A stretch of DNA of 64,000 nucleotides from CAWGXG01 sp963826505 (GTDB lineage Bacteria; Chloroflexota; Anaerolineae; Aggregatilineales; Aggregatilineaceae). The notes under the pieces are model-generated. The model had not been told where the DNA came from and did no database searches. It worked only from the letters and a program-made list of their open reading frames with translations. This document shows positions 1-8,435 of the stretch, piece after piece. The first letter of the stretch is position 1. Each line of letters begins with the position of its first letter. The translations under genes were made by a program, and so were the position numbers. The stretch is taken from the NCBI GenBank assembly GCA_963826505.1, contig CAWGXG010000006.1:1-64000 (forward strand). The letters run 5' to 3'.

Positions 1-290
1 CAGGCGTCGGCCACTGGCGTCGGGAAATGGGCATTGGACCCAAAGGCCAGCTCGGTGACGACTGCCAGCGTGACCCAACGATGGCTCGATGCACTATAGC
101 GCATCCACAAGCTATGGACGCCCGGCTCGCTCGAAGAGAGTGGGGCAAACCCCAGCTGCATCAAGAATGGGCGAATCTGGTCAGCGCTGGCGCGATCGAC
201 CAGGAGATCGGTGCGCTTCTGGTGATGACGCAACACGCACCACTGAATATCAGCCTGTTCAAAACAGTGAAAGAGAGCCCGCGATACCAT
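1..290 (-). CDS. Nucleotidyltransferase-like protein, 3' part outside window (partial)
   Basis: An open reading frame runs on the minus strand from an ATG at 290 to the window edge without a stop, giving about 96 residues. GGAGGGG lies about 9 bases before the ATG. The pattern of a short helix followed by WCVLRHHQ, then DLLVD near residue 30 and VVTELAFG near residue 80, resembles the N-terminal nucleotidyltransferase-like domain of large proteins found in bacterial polysaccharide clusters, where a C-terminal kinase-like domain often follows. The frame stays open upstream to a TTG at 395 that overlaps the stop of the beta-helix gene, so a start 35 codons earlier is possible. It is the last visible gene of a minus-strand polysaccharide block. 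The family assignment rests on a weak pattern match. Confidence 0.5.
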   Translation of the reverse strand, partial: MVSRALFHCFEQADIQWCVLRHHQKRTDLLVDRASADQIRPFLMQLGFAPLSSSEPGVHSLWMRYSASSHRWVTLAVVTELAFGSNAHFPTPVADA

Positions 291-391
291 CTCTGTTAAC
301 CCCTCCGGAAAGGCAGCAGCGCTAGTGCAAATATCCGTTGAAAAGGGGTAAGTCCTGACCCCTTCAAATCGGCCACCGGCCCACCGTTTAA

Positions 392-1759
392 TCAATCTGC
401 GATCCATACCCAAGACGGTAGTTCTGCATACTCAACGGCGATGGTTTGTCCCGGTGTCAGCCGGAAGCTGCCATTCGTCAAGCCTGTGAGTTTGCCCGCT
501 ACCGCAACTGACTGTACAACGCCGCCGCTGATGTAGATCGTCACCGCGACGGGATACGGATTGACCAGGACAGTGGTGCTGTCTGGCATACTTGGCGCGT
601 CAACTTCGCCACCACCGATGCTGTCGATCTCAATCTGAGAGCAGCTCGATCCCACAAAGTATTGGCCAGAGGCCGCGTTACTGATGTGGTTGCCGCTGCA
701 TTTGGTCTCGCTGATGTTCTTTTCCAGGTCAATCCCATAGCGAAAACGGTTTGACCCTTCCCGCGAGAAGACTTTGTTGCCGACGATAGTCAGCTTGTCG
801 ATGCCGTCTTTGGTTGGTGATTCGACGTAGATGCCGTCATACTGACCATCATCGGTCAGCCCGTCGCCCAAGATCGAATTGTTCGCGATCAGGATTTGGC
901 TCCACGGGCCGGATTTGCCGTCACTTGTGCGTGTGATGTGAATGCCGTGCTGACGGTTCGCGTTGAGGTCATTGTTGGCCAGGATCACCCCGTACGCGGT
1001 TTGCTTCACTTTGATGGCCGCCTGGTAACAGGCGAAAATGTCATTATTGATCACGCGCACACCGCCATTGTTGATCACCACGCCGTAATCACAGTCGTGG
1101 ATGAAGTTGTCGGAAACGGAATGGTCGATGCCCTGAATATCCAGGTATACGCCCGCGCCGCCGCAGTCTGTGATGCGGCACCCGCTGATCCAGTTCTGGC
1201 TGGCACTGTTTTTCATCTGGGCAAAGCCAAAATGAACGCCGTCTGTCTGGCAGTCATGGACGTACAGTTGCTCAAACACGGAGTAGTAGGCCGTCGTGAA
1301 AATGCCTTCTTCCCCTTTGACGTTGTTCTGGCGGTTGCCGTCTACTGCGAAATGGGCGAGACGTATGCGTCCAAACGCATAGGTGTCCGGGTAACCCGCC
1401 GAGAGATCGGTGATCACCGGGCCGTTGGCGCCATCGCCCAATTTAATCGTCGAGACATTCATCCCAGCCCCAACCATGTTGGCCCCATCGGGCAGGAGCA
1501 GCGGACCGCTGGTCAGCAGATAGACGCCCGCGGGTAGAAAAACCTGTCCGCCCCCCGCCTCGCTGCAATCGTTGAGCGCTGTTTGAATCGCGATCCGATC
1601 ATCGGCGACGCCATCGCCTACCGCATAATAGGGGGCAGCCTTGACGTTGAGAGCCACACTGCTCAAGCGCCGTTCAAGTTCAAGGTCGTTGCTGTTCCAG
1701 ATCAGGCGTCCGCCATTGGGCGTGTCTTCACCGGATACTTCTCGAATAACTGTCATCAC
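392..1759 (-). CDS. Right-handed parallel beta-helix (pectate-lyase-3-like) protein
   Basis: The 455-residue product has a pectate lyase superfamily 3 signature near residues 48-75: DGVADDRIAIQTALNDC followed by GGGQVFLPAGVYLL. This N-terminal segment is typical of polysaccharide-acting beta-helix enzymes and phage tailspike-like proteins. A long series of short Asn/Gly-rich rungs follows (ISGCRITDCGGAGVYL, VINNDIFACYQAAIKV, ILANNDLNANRQHGI). The GTG start is followed directly by ATG, with AGGA about 9 bases upstream. No signal peptide is encoded in this frame, but a Tat leader ORF ends 16 bases upstream in the same frame. Its position downstream of three glycosyltransferases suggests modification or cleavage of a cell-surface polysaccharide. 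The substrate, and lyase versus hydrolase chemistry, cannot be read from the sequence. Confidence 0.75.
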   Translation of the reverse strand: MMTVIREVSGEDTPNGGRLIWNSNDLELERRLSSVALNVKAAPYYAVGDGVADDRIAIQTALNDCSEAGGGQVFLPAGVYLLTSGPLLLPDGANMVGAGMNVSTIKLGDGANGPVITDLSAGYPDTYAFGRIRLAHFAVDGNRQNNVKGEEGIFTTAYYSVFEQLYVHDCQTDGVHFGFAQMKNSASQNWISGCRITDCGGAGVYLDIQGIDHSVSDNFIHDCDYGVVINNGGVRVINNDIFACYQAAIKVKQTAYGVILANNDLNANRQHGIHITRTSDGKSGPWSQILIANNSILGDGLTDDGQYDGIYVESPTKDGIDKLTIVGNKVFSREGSNRFRYGIDLEKNISETKCSGNHISNAASGQYFVGSSCSQIEIDSIGGGEVDAPSMPDSTTVLVNPYPVAVTIYISGGVVQSVAVAGKLTGLTNGSFRLTPGQTIAVEYAELPSWVWIAD

Positions 1760-1774
1760 TCAAGTTTCCTGCCG

Positions 1775-1978
1775 CTATAGGGCTGCGAATGGGGAGGTCA
1801 GATTGTCGAGCAAAAGATCGCTTTGTCCCCAGGTAGTAAAGGCGGGCTGGTTGCCCTGTCGAAGCCGCCCCGATCTCGGAAGGCCTAATGACGGTGCCGC
1901 CGTTATCAGAAAGCTGCTCGCAGCAGCCTGGAGAAACCGGCGGCGGGACAATTTCCGTGAAAAAATCGGCATACTCAT
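1775..1978 (-). CDS. Small ORF encoding a twin-arginine signal peptide (possible detached leader of the beta-helix protein)
   Basis: The 67-codon ORF begins with a clear Tat signal: SRRRFLQAAASSFLITAAP, with a twin-arginine motif, a hydrophobic core and a plausible cleavage region near residue 35. About 30 mature residues follow, including TTWGQSDLLLDNLTSP, then a TAG. The next gene starts at 1759 in the same reading frame, with only TAG-CGG-CAG-GAA-ACT-TGA between the two. Either this is a separate tiny exported peptide, or it is the original Tat leader of the beta-helix protein cut off by in-frame stops. The spacing favours the second reading. As written, the beta-helix product would stay in the cytoplasm. 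Confidence 0.5.
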   Translation of the reverse strand: MSMPIFSRKLSRRRFLQAAASSFLITAAPSLGLPRSGRLRQGNQPAFTTWGQSDLLLDNLTSPFAAL

Positions 1979-2035
1979 GCCCGATGTCCCCTCTCTTATA
2001 TTAGGGCAAACAGCTGGTGGTGCAGGGAATGCGAT

Positions 2036-3265
2036 TTAATCCGCCAGCCGTGCGGCTGCTTGCTCGCGCTGGTACTCTTGACTCGGTGCGGTACCAACTT
2101 GTCCGGCCCGGTCAGTCTTCGCAGCAAGACCAGAGGAACTGGTCACAGTACGGTAGAGTGCCAACAAACGGGCGGCGCAGTCATCCCAGGAGGGGAGTTC
2201 GACCTTCGGACGCGGTGCAGGATGACGCATCATTTCGATCATCGCCTGGGCGACGCTTTGCGCGTCAGCATCCAGCGGGACAGCGTGCACGATGCCCTGC
2301 CGGGCCAGGTCGCCGAGGGCCGATGCATCGGCCACCAGGACTGGAGTTCCCAGCGATAATCCTTCGGAAACAGCCAAGCCTTGCAATTCATAGTCGCTTA
2401 GTAGGGTGAGCAGCGCGGCGCTGCTGATCAGGCGCGCCATCGCGGTACGGTCACTGGCGGCGATCGGTCCGATCTCAACGCGATCGGCGATCCCCAACTG
2501 GTCGGCAAGCTGTCGCAGCTCGTTTTCGTACGGGCCAGAACCTACAATCCGCAACCGCACGTCTGGCATCTCGGCCAAGACATGAGGCAGGGCGGCAATC
2601 GCGCGGTGGTGGCCCTTGTAGCGTTCCAGGCGTCCGACTGAGACGATCAGCGGGTCGCGTTGGTCTGGCTCGCTGGAGACTGCCTGGGCGGGAAGATGGG
2701 AGCCGTTAGGAATGACGACAACCCGATCTTCGGGCAGTCCAAGCTGTTGGCAGAAATGCCGTTTTTCAAACTCGGAAACTGCCACCAGCCGCTGGGCTCT
2801 GACCAACAGCGGGCGCAGCATCCGCACCTGTGTGCCACGAATTGCCGAACGCCAGGACGACGAATGACCGCCACTGTGAAACGTCGTGATGTACGGCGTA
2901 CCTGCCCGCAGCGCAGCCCACATCGCCAGAGGTGCGACGGATGTGTGATAGCCCTGGCAGTGGATGACATCCCAGCGCTGCTGCATTATAGTGCGGTAGA
3001 TGCCCGGCGCAATATAAAGATCGCGACTGCGCGCCCAGGCCGGAACCCTTATCACGCGAAATCCCTCAGTGACTTCCTCCGGGGCGAGCTTGCCGCTCGC
3101 GTCCGTCGTCAGGACTGTGACATCGACACCACTCGCCGCCAGACGCCGCGCCACTTCGTAGTTGTGAATCTCCGTACCGCCCACATAGGGCAGGTAGCGG
3201 GCTGTCACTAACAGCACGCGCAGCGCAGGTTCAGGATCGGTCGAGATGTTCGGTGTTTGGTTCAT
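2036..3265 (-). CDS. Glycosyltransferase family 4 (GT-B fold)
   Basis: The 409-residue protein opens its N-terminal Rossmann domain at about residue 16 with VLLVTARYLPYVGGTEIHNY, the usual acceptor-side start of GT4 enzymes. The donor domain carries IVSVGRLERYKGHHRAIAAL near residue 210 and the ELQGLAVSEGLSLGTPVLV segment near residue 295. That segment matches the nucleotide-sugar-binding E-x7-E region. It most likely transfers a hexose from a nucleotide sugar to a growing surface polysaccharide or lipid-linked oligosaccharide on the cytoplasmic side of the membrane. It overlaps the upstream GT2 gene by four bases (ATGA), which indicates translational coupling. Donor and acceptor cannot be predicted. 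Confidence 0.88.
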   Translation of the reverse strand: MNQTPNISTDPEPALRVLLVTARYLPYVGGTEIHNYEVARRLAASGVDVTVLTTDASGKLAPEEVTEGFRVIRVPAWARSRDLYIAPGIYRTIMQQRWDVIHCQGYHTSVAPLAMWAALRAGTPYITTFHSGGHSSSWRSAIRGTQVRMLRPLLVRAQRLVAVSEFEKRHFCQQLGLPEDRVVVIPNGSHLPAQAVSSEPDQRDPLIVSVGRLERYKGHHRAIAALPHVLAEMPDVRLRIVGSGPYENELRQLADQLGIADRVEIGPIAASDRTAMARLISSAALLTLLSDYELQGLAVSEGLSLGTPVLVADASALGDLARQGIVHAVPLDADAQSVAQAMIEMMRHPAPRPKVELPSWDDCAARLLALYRTVTSSSGLAAKTDRAGQVGTAPSQEYQREQAAARLAD

Positions 3266-4287
3266 TTTGTGCCCGGTAGTGTGTCAAGGACAGGTGTGCG
3301 AGCGCCGGAACGCGCTGATTCTGCTTCATTGGCGATGGATGAAGCTGGCCGGGATGGTTTCCGCGCCAACTGGACTTTACCTACAAGATAACCGGCTGTG
3401 GCGATCATCAGCCCGGCGGTGATGCTGGCCGCGCGTCCGAACCCGGCGAGATCGCGATGGAACAGGCCGTCCGCCAGCCCGCGCAGCACACCGGCTGGCA
3501 GGGTGCGTAGCGTGTAACTGCGCTCGTTCGACAGCCCGTCTCCCGCGCCAACCAGATGCGCCACCAGCGCTTTGGACAGACCCTCAGCGTAGCAGCGCGA
3601 GCGGAAGTACTGCCACGTTCCCCGGTTGGCGGGTACGCGGTGATTGACGCGTGCCGAAGGGTCATAGATGAACACGCCATCGGTGCGCTGCTGCCGGGCA
3701 CGAATACACAACTCGGTTTCTTCGCACCCCAGCGGCCGTGTGCCGATGCGACCGATACCGTCGCGGAAGCCGCCTACTTCGGAAAATACGTCGCGCCGAA
3801 AGGCCATGTTGCAGCCTATCAGATTACGGACCGGAGCGATTGACCGGGGCATGCCGGTATAGGTGCAGCCAATGACCCAGTTATACTCCGCCGGAAACCA
3901 GCCAGGTTGCCCGCTGACCCAGTTCGGCTCGATAGCGCCGCCTACGCCTAACACACAACCGTCATCAAAACTGGCCGCCAGACGCTCTAACCAATCGGGT
4001 TGGGCGGTGGCATCTTCATCCATAAACGCAAGAATCGTTCCCTGTGCCAGTGCGATGCCTGTGTTGCGTGCGCTTGAAAGACCCTGTTCACCACTGTTTT
4101 CAGCTAAAATGACCCCTGGCACGCACTCTTGAGCACGTGCCAGTAATGCGGGATTATGATCGATGATGACGATGATTTCGCGCGGGGTCAGGGTCTGATG
4201 ACGGATCGAGTCTACAGCAGCCAGCAGCTCATTCCAGCGATTCTCTGTGTACGCACAGATAATGACTGAGAAATCGACTGATGACAT
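3262..4287 (-). CDS. Glycosyltransferase family 2 (GT-A fold), membrane-anchored
   Basis: This 341-residue GT2 enzyme begins with FSVIICAYTENRWNELLAAV and the LTPREIIVIIDHNP strand. It then has an AFMDEDATAQPDWLERL segment near residue 90, in which the DED supplies the metal-binding DxD-type acidic residues, and a CEETELCIRARQ segment near residue 190 as the likely catalytic-base region. A hydrophobic stretch near residues 285-305 (ASITAGLMIATAGYLVGK) suggests membrane attachment close to the C terminus. It is the middle gene of three consecutive glycosyltransferases, separated by three bases from the upstream gene and overlapping the downstream one. The role is inferred to be extension of a surface glycan. 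Confidence 0.87.
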   Translation of the reverse strand: MSSVDFSVIICAYTENRWNELLAAVDSIRHQTLTPREIIVIIDHNPALLARAQECVPGVILAENSGEQGLSSARNTGIALAQGTILAFMDEDATAQPDWLERLAASFDDGCVLGVGGAIEPNWVSGQPGWFPAEYNWVIGCTYTGMPRSIAPVRNLIGCNMAFRRDVFSEVGGFRDGIGRIGTRPLGCEETELCIRARQQRTDGVFIYDPSARVNHRVPANRGTWQYFRSRCYAEGLSKALVAHLVGAGDGLSNERSYTLRTLPAGVLRGLADGLFHRDLAGFGRAASITAGLMIATAGYLVGKVQLARKPSRPASSIANEAESARSGARTPVLDTLPGTK

Positions 4288-4290
4288 GGG

Positions 4291-5124
4291 TTACCAGCCC
4301 CCGCCTCGTTCAACAACTTCGGGCGCGGCCTGCGGTTCGGTCGTCACAACCTTGCGACGAGCACGAAACCGTTCACGGATGATGGTTTTGAGCACCCGCC
4401 AACCATCCGGGATGGTGCGCAGGTGGCTTTCGCCGTAAATGCGCGGCGCTTCGAAGCTGGGAACTTCAGCAATCTTGAGATCGGCGAACAAGACACGCAG
4501 GTTCATCAGCGTTTCGATTTCGAACCCGTCAGCGTCCAGATCGAGCTGAGGCAAAATGCGCTTCCAAAATGCGTTGTAACCGTAACACAGATCGGAATAT
4601 TTGCCGCCGTACATAGTGCGTACCATCCACAGCAGGGCCCAGTTGCCCAGGAAACGGTACCATTCCATGTCGGTTGTGCCGCCGCCCTGCAAGAAACGCG
4701 ACCCTTTGACATAGTCTGCACCCGACATCAGCGCCCCGACATAGGCCGGGATTTCGTTGGGCTCCATCGACCCATCCGCGTCGATCATGACGATGATGTC
4801 GCCTGTGGCGGCTTCAAACCCGGTCCGCAAGGCGGCCCCTTTGCCACGGCCAACTTGCATCACGACGCGAATATCAGGAAGCAGCTCTTTAGCTACCTCG
4901 ATAGTGTTGTCGGTTGAATAGCCATCAACCAGTACAACTTCGTCAATCCATTTAGGAATGCGCGGCAACACGTGCGGTAGATTTTCGGCTTCGTTGAGCG
5001 TTGGAATAACGACGCTCACCCGGACACCAGACTGAAAACGGGGACGCGAGTTGTCGTTTTGCTCGCCGCCAACTTTTGTTTCCCATTCCATTCCAATTAC
5101 TGATGCTGAGATTGAGGTTTCCAT
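4291..5124 (-). CDS. Glycosyltransferase family 2, dolichyl-phosphate-sugar synthase-like
   Basis: The 277-residue product has an approximately 35-residue polar N-terminal extension and then VSVVIPTLNEAENLPHVL, EVVLVDGYSTDNT, GRGKGAALRTGFEAATGDI and IVMIDADGSMEP, where DAD is the DxD motif. YVKGSRFLQGG follows near residue 140. This pattern is that of polyprenyl-phosphate mannose/glucose synthase-like GT2 enzymes (DPM1/DPG family), which move a sugar from a nucleotide to a lipid phosphate. AGGGGAAC lies about 8 bases before the ATG. It is the first gene of the glycosyltransferase group and probably directs expression of the downstream genes from the AT-rich region at 5125-5571. Confidence 0.87.
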   Translation of the reverse strand: METSISASVIGMEWETKVGGEQNDNSRPRFQSGVRVSVVIPTLNEAENLPHVLPRIPKWIDEVVLVDGYSTDNTIEVAKELLPDIRVVMQVGRGKGAALRTGFEAATGDIIVMIDADGSMEPNEIPAYVGALMSGADYVKGSRFLQGGGTTDMEWYRFLGNWALLWMVRTMYGGKYSDLCYGYNAFWKRILPQLDLDADGFEIETLMNLRVLFADLKIAEVPSFEAPRIYGESHLRTIPDGWRVLKTIIRERFRARRKVVTTEPQAAPEVVERGGGW

Positions 5125-5571
5125 TTGCTGTTCCCCTATCCAGTTACGATGACTGGGTCCGTCCCTGACTTGTCAGCTTAGTTGTTAGCGGCTGATCGAT
5201 TTGTTTGAACAGAGTCCAGAGAGCACGATATTTAACTTGACTCGGCCGACCTGCATTAAGAAGGTAAATAAATCTTTCTATTAATATACCCAATATTGGC
5301 TTCTATGCATATAATGCTGGGTCCCAATGCGCGTCTCAATTGGTCGTAAGAATTGCATTTCGGTCACAGTCCTGAGACTTCAGGGGGACTTTTGTACCAG
5401 ATGACTAAGGTACTGATTTCGGTGAAACTGACGATACTCTGGCAAACATTGATGGATTTAAGATTCTCTGTGGTCGTAGAATTAAGAACCCAGGCAGAAT
5501 CTAAATCCTGCACCAGGGTTCTTGTGTCCAACTAACATAAATTTCCCAAACAAATGGCTCGCTCTAATCGC
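5125..5571. other. AT-rich intergenic region upstream of the glycosyltransferase operon
   Basis: No convincing gene was found in these 447 bases. The segment around 5240-5330 is strongly AT-rich, with several TATA-like hexamers on both strands, and is the likely promoter zone for the minus-strand glycosyltransferase block. No single promoter with good spacing stands out. An imperfect hairpin at 5484-5523 lies just downstream of the response-regulator gene. Confidence 0.5.
5484..5523 (-). terminator. Imperfect hairpin after the response-regulator gene
   Basis: AAGAACCC at 5484-5491 pairs with GGGTTCTT at 5516-5523, and partial inner pairing extends the stem. On the minus strand it follows the regulator stop by about 50 bases, but only AATT rather than a long U-tract comes after it. 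A weak terminator is plausible. Confidence 0.35.
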
Positions 5572-6249
5572 CTACGCGATCAGGAACATATATCCTTCTC
5601 CAGCTACTGTCTGGATGTAAGCCGGTTGGCGCGGATCTGGCTCGAGTTTCGAGCGCAGCCTGTAGACGACGTTCTTCAGCAAGCTGCCCTCGCCATTGCC
5701 CACGTAACCCCACACCCGCTCGACGATGACGTCACTCGGCATGACTTGATTGGGATGGGACATTAACAGGTGGAGCAGTCGCAACTCCAGATTGGTGAGC
5801 TTGATTACGGACCCGCTGGGCGTCATCACCGTGCGCCGCAGAATGTCGAAGCGGACGTCACCCAACCGCAGCTTTTGTTCGTCTGCGCTGCTGTGCCCGG
5901 TTTGCCGCATCCACGCCACCACTTTAGCCAGGAAGATCGCCGGGCTGATGGGTTTTGTGACGCAGTCATCGGCACCCGCCTCATACGCTCTGAGCATGTA
6001 CTGCTCATCCGCTTTCGGAGTCAGCAGCAGGACGGGATTGGGAATTGTTAAACGAATTTGCCGGCAGAATTGAATGGCGTCCAGATCGTGGTAGACATCG
6101 ACGATCAGCAGATCGAAGATTTGTTCATCCATGCTGTTCAAAGCGGATTGGATTAAATCAGTGCGAACCACGTCCAATCCACGTTGATTCAGGGCATAAG
6201 TCCAGATGCGCCCCAATTCAAGATCATCGCTCAACAACAACACAGACAT
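5572..6249 (-). CDS. OmpR/PhoB-family response regulator
   Basis: The 225-residue product has an N-terminal receiver domain with acidic residues D8/D9, phospho-acceptor D51 in LLIVDVYHD, T77 and K99 in TKPIS. A C-terminal winged-helix domain follows, beginning near residue 125 (LRLGDVRFDILRRTV) and ending with VVYRLRSKLEPDPRQP and IQTVAGEGYMF, which are diagnostic of OmpR-type DNA-binding domains. The ATG at 6249 is chosen because GGAGG sits 6 bases upstream. The frame is open for another 88 codons, but that stretch is AT-rich and unlike the family. No histidine kinase is adjacent. The neighbouring glycosyltransferase operon and the divergent sugar importer are both candidate targets. Confidence 0.88.
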   Translation of the reverse strand: MSVLLLSDDLELGRIWTYALNQRGLDVVRTDLIQSALNSMDEQIFDLLIVDVYHDLDAIQFCRQIRLTIPNPVLLLTPKADEQYMLRAYEAGADDCVTKPISPAIFLAKVVAWMRQTGHSSADEQKLRLGDVRFDILRRTVMTPSGSVIKLTNLELRLLHLLMSHPNQVMPSDVIVERVWGYVGNGEGSLLKNVVYRLRSKLEPDPRQPAYIQTVAGEGYMFLIA

Positions 6250-6963
6250 TTCATTCCTCCGTTTGCGCCCATTTGCCGGTCTATGGGGAGCGAAAACACC
6301 ATCGGCTATGATTTCCGACAACAGCGAATACAGATTGGCGTCAACGTGTTTTATAGCGCATGGCTGCTTGTTGTTTAGTGCAGCGACGTCAATCCTACCA
6401 AATGATAAGTGCGCTATCCTTTCCAAAGATTGGTATTTGTAGTCCAAAATTCTGTCAAAACACCGAGCGGAAAAATATAGTCTGTTGTGCTTTTCATAAC
6501 GCAATAATTTCATGACAGCGCTGCGTTGCCATGAAAGGCACTCAAATCAGAAAACGAAAACCCGTGTGTATGAACAATATTATCACGTAAATAATGATTT
6601 GAAAGTCCGCAAAACCGATCTTAGGCTGTCCACGCGGAGAAAATTTACGATTATTTACAACTTTTAATTGGTTTTAATTTGTAGACTGCAATGACATTAG
6701 TTGCCAGGTGGCAAATTCCGTTTAACCGATTGATTTACAATATAATGGACATGTTTAAATGAAATTAAAAATTTATAGCGTTTATGATAAAAACGTTTCG
6801 TGCCGATCCTGATCGCCCTCCGTCACACCGTGTCGAGATCAAAATTCCTTATAATGCGGTGGGTTGCTTACGAGCCGAACCTTGGTTACAGTGTTCTGCT
6901 AGGCGATCATCCCTTTCTGTACGCTTGACGATCCCCACGCTGCGTTGGGGAGGAGGCCATAGT
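6250..6963. promoter_or_regulatory. Divergent AT-rich control region with inverted repeat
   Basis: These 714 bases separate the minus-strand response regulator from the plus-strand binding-protein gene and hold no convincing gene. An inverted repeat TTGCCA-GG-TGGCAA lies at 6701-6714. A TATAAT at 6741-6746 is a candidate -10 element for the importer, although its -35 is poor. This gives a leader of roughly 210 bases before the binding-protein ATG. The repeat is a plausible operator, but its binding protein is unknown. Confidence 0.45.
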
Positions 6964-8328
6964 ATGAAAAAGCAGTCGTTGTTTCTGGCCATGTGCGCGG
7001 TTGTGCTCGGCCTGACACCGCTCTTGTCACATGTCCACAGCACGCAGGCTCAATCTCCTGTCGAAATCACCTTTGTCCACATTTACACCGATGATCGCGA
7101 TGTACGTCGCACCACGATCCAGGACATTGCAGACGCTTTTATGGCCGAACATCCCGACGTTGTCGTTAATATTCAGTCGACAACCGACGACTATGGGCAG
7201 GTTTTCGAGGGCGCGCTGTTAGCCGCCAACCAGGGTAACGCGCCGGATATCATCCAGGCCGAAGACGTGCTGACCCAGGTCGCGATCGATTCTCAGGCAT
7301 TTGTCAAGATTGGGGATTACGCCACGCCGGAAGAACTCGCGACGATCCCGGACATTATCGAGCCGATGCGTAACTATTACGATCTCGACAATGAGATTTG
7401 GGGTCTCCCCTGGAATGCCTCCAACCCCGTGATGTATTACAACCCCGATATGTTTACCGCCGCTGGGTTGGATCCCAACACCCCGCCCCACACTTTTGCC
7501 GAGATCACCGCGGCCTGCGATGCCATCATGGCCGCCCATATTGACGGTTTGGGCGCGTGCATCAACTGGCCGGTGAATAGCTGGCTGCCCGAACAGTGGT
7601 TGTCGATGCAGAACGCGCTGTTTGTGAACAACGACAATGGGCGCAGCGGCCGGGCCACCAAAGCCGAGATCGACACGCCCGAAATGATGAAGATCGTCTC
7701 CTGGTGGAAAGACCTGGCGGACAAGGGCTATTTCACGTACAGCGGCAACCCCGATGCGTATACATCCGAGGGGCTGCTGTTCATCAGCAAGCAAACCGCG
7801 ATTCATCTGTCGAGCAGCGCTGGGATCAGCAATATGTACGCCTTCGCGCCGTCATTGGGTGGCTTCACGCCGCTGATCGCGCCGTTCCCGCAGCCGGACG
7901 AGGACTCCACCAACGGCATGACTCCCGGTGGGGCGGCTCTGTGGGTGATGGCGGGCCATCCGGACGCCGAGACGCAGGCGGCGGTTGATTTCGTGTTCTT
8001 CCTGACCAATTCCGAAAATATGGCAGCGTGGCATAAAGCCAGCGGCTATTTCCCGATCCGCCAAAGCTCGATTGACTCTCTGACCGCCGAAGGGTGGTTC
8101 GACGCTAACCCGGCCTATTTCATTCCGCTGCAACAACTGCTAGCCGCGTCGCCCGATGCGGCGAACGCCGGGGCGCGCGTGGGTGCATCAGAACAGGTTC
8201 GCACCGCGTTGATCGATGCGTTGATGTCTGTCATCGACAGCCACGAAGACCCGGCGGCGGCGCTGGCCGCGGCCCAGAATCGCGCGGACAAAGCGATTGC
8301 AGACTATAACAGTATCATCGGCGGTTAG
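6964..8328 (+). CDS. Sugar ABC transporter extracellular binding protein (family 1)
   Basis: The 454-residue protein starts with a Sec signal peptide (KKQSLFLAMCAVVLGLTPLL, likely cleaved after residues 26-30 near STQAQS). The mature part is typical of family 1 solute-binding proteins: EITFVHIYTDDRDVRR, IADAFMAEHPDVVVNIQST, APDIIQAEDVLT, GLPWNASNPVMYYNPDMF and a C-terminal AAALAAAQNRADKAI helix. GGAGGAGG lies about 7 bases before the ATG at 6964. A longer frame starting 60 codons upstream is rejected because the signal peptide would be internal. It is the first gene of a three-gene importer without its own ATPase. A shared MsmX/UgpC-type ATPase such as those at 21-23 kb could energise it. The substrate, probably an oligosaccharide, is unknown. 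Confidence 0.9.
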   Translation: MKKQSLFLAMCAVVLGLTPLLSHVHSTQAQSPVEITFVHIYTDDRDVRRTTIQDIADAFMAEHPDVVVNIQSTTDDYGQVFEGALLAANQGNAPDIIQAEDVLTQVAIDSQAFVKIGDYATPEELATIPDIIEPMRNYYDLDNEIWGLPWNASNPVMYYNPDMFTAAGLDPNTPPHTFAEITAACDAIMAAHIDGLGACINWPVNSWLPEQWLSMQNALFVNNDNGRSGRATKAEIDTPEMMKIVSWWKDLADKGYFTYSGNPDAYTSEGLLFISKQTAIHLSSSAGISNMYAFAPSLGGFTPLIAPFPQPDEDSTNGMTPGGAALWVMAGHPDAETQAAVDFVFFLTNSENMAAWHKASGYFPIRQSSIDSLTAEGWFDANPAYFIPLQQLLAASPDAANAGARVGASEQVRTALIDALMSVIDSHEDPAAALAAAQNRADKAIADYNSIIGG

Positions 8329-8349
8329 TTTGCGCCTGATGACGTGATC

Positions 8350-8384
8350 AAGTGGGATGGGTGGCCAGCTCATCCCACTTTGTT
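8350..8384 (+). terminator. Hairpin with T-tract between binding protein and permease
   Basis: AAGTGGGATG at 8350-8359 pairs perfectly with CATCCCACTT at 8371-8380 around an 11-base loop, and TGTTTT follows. Its position between the binding protein and the permease suggests partial termination or 3'-end protection, so that the binding protein is made in excess. Confidence 0.7.
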
Positions 8385-8435
8385 TTAGCGGTCACCCTGG
8401 TCAGGCTGTCACCGGTCGACGAAAGGCAGGTGGAG

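Noticed and set aside
6784..6963. Longer start for the binding protein at 6784
   Set aside because: It would place the signal peptide internally; the ATG at 6964 follows GGAGGAGG.
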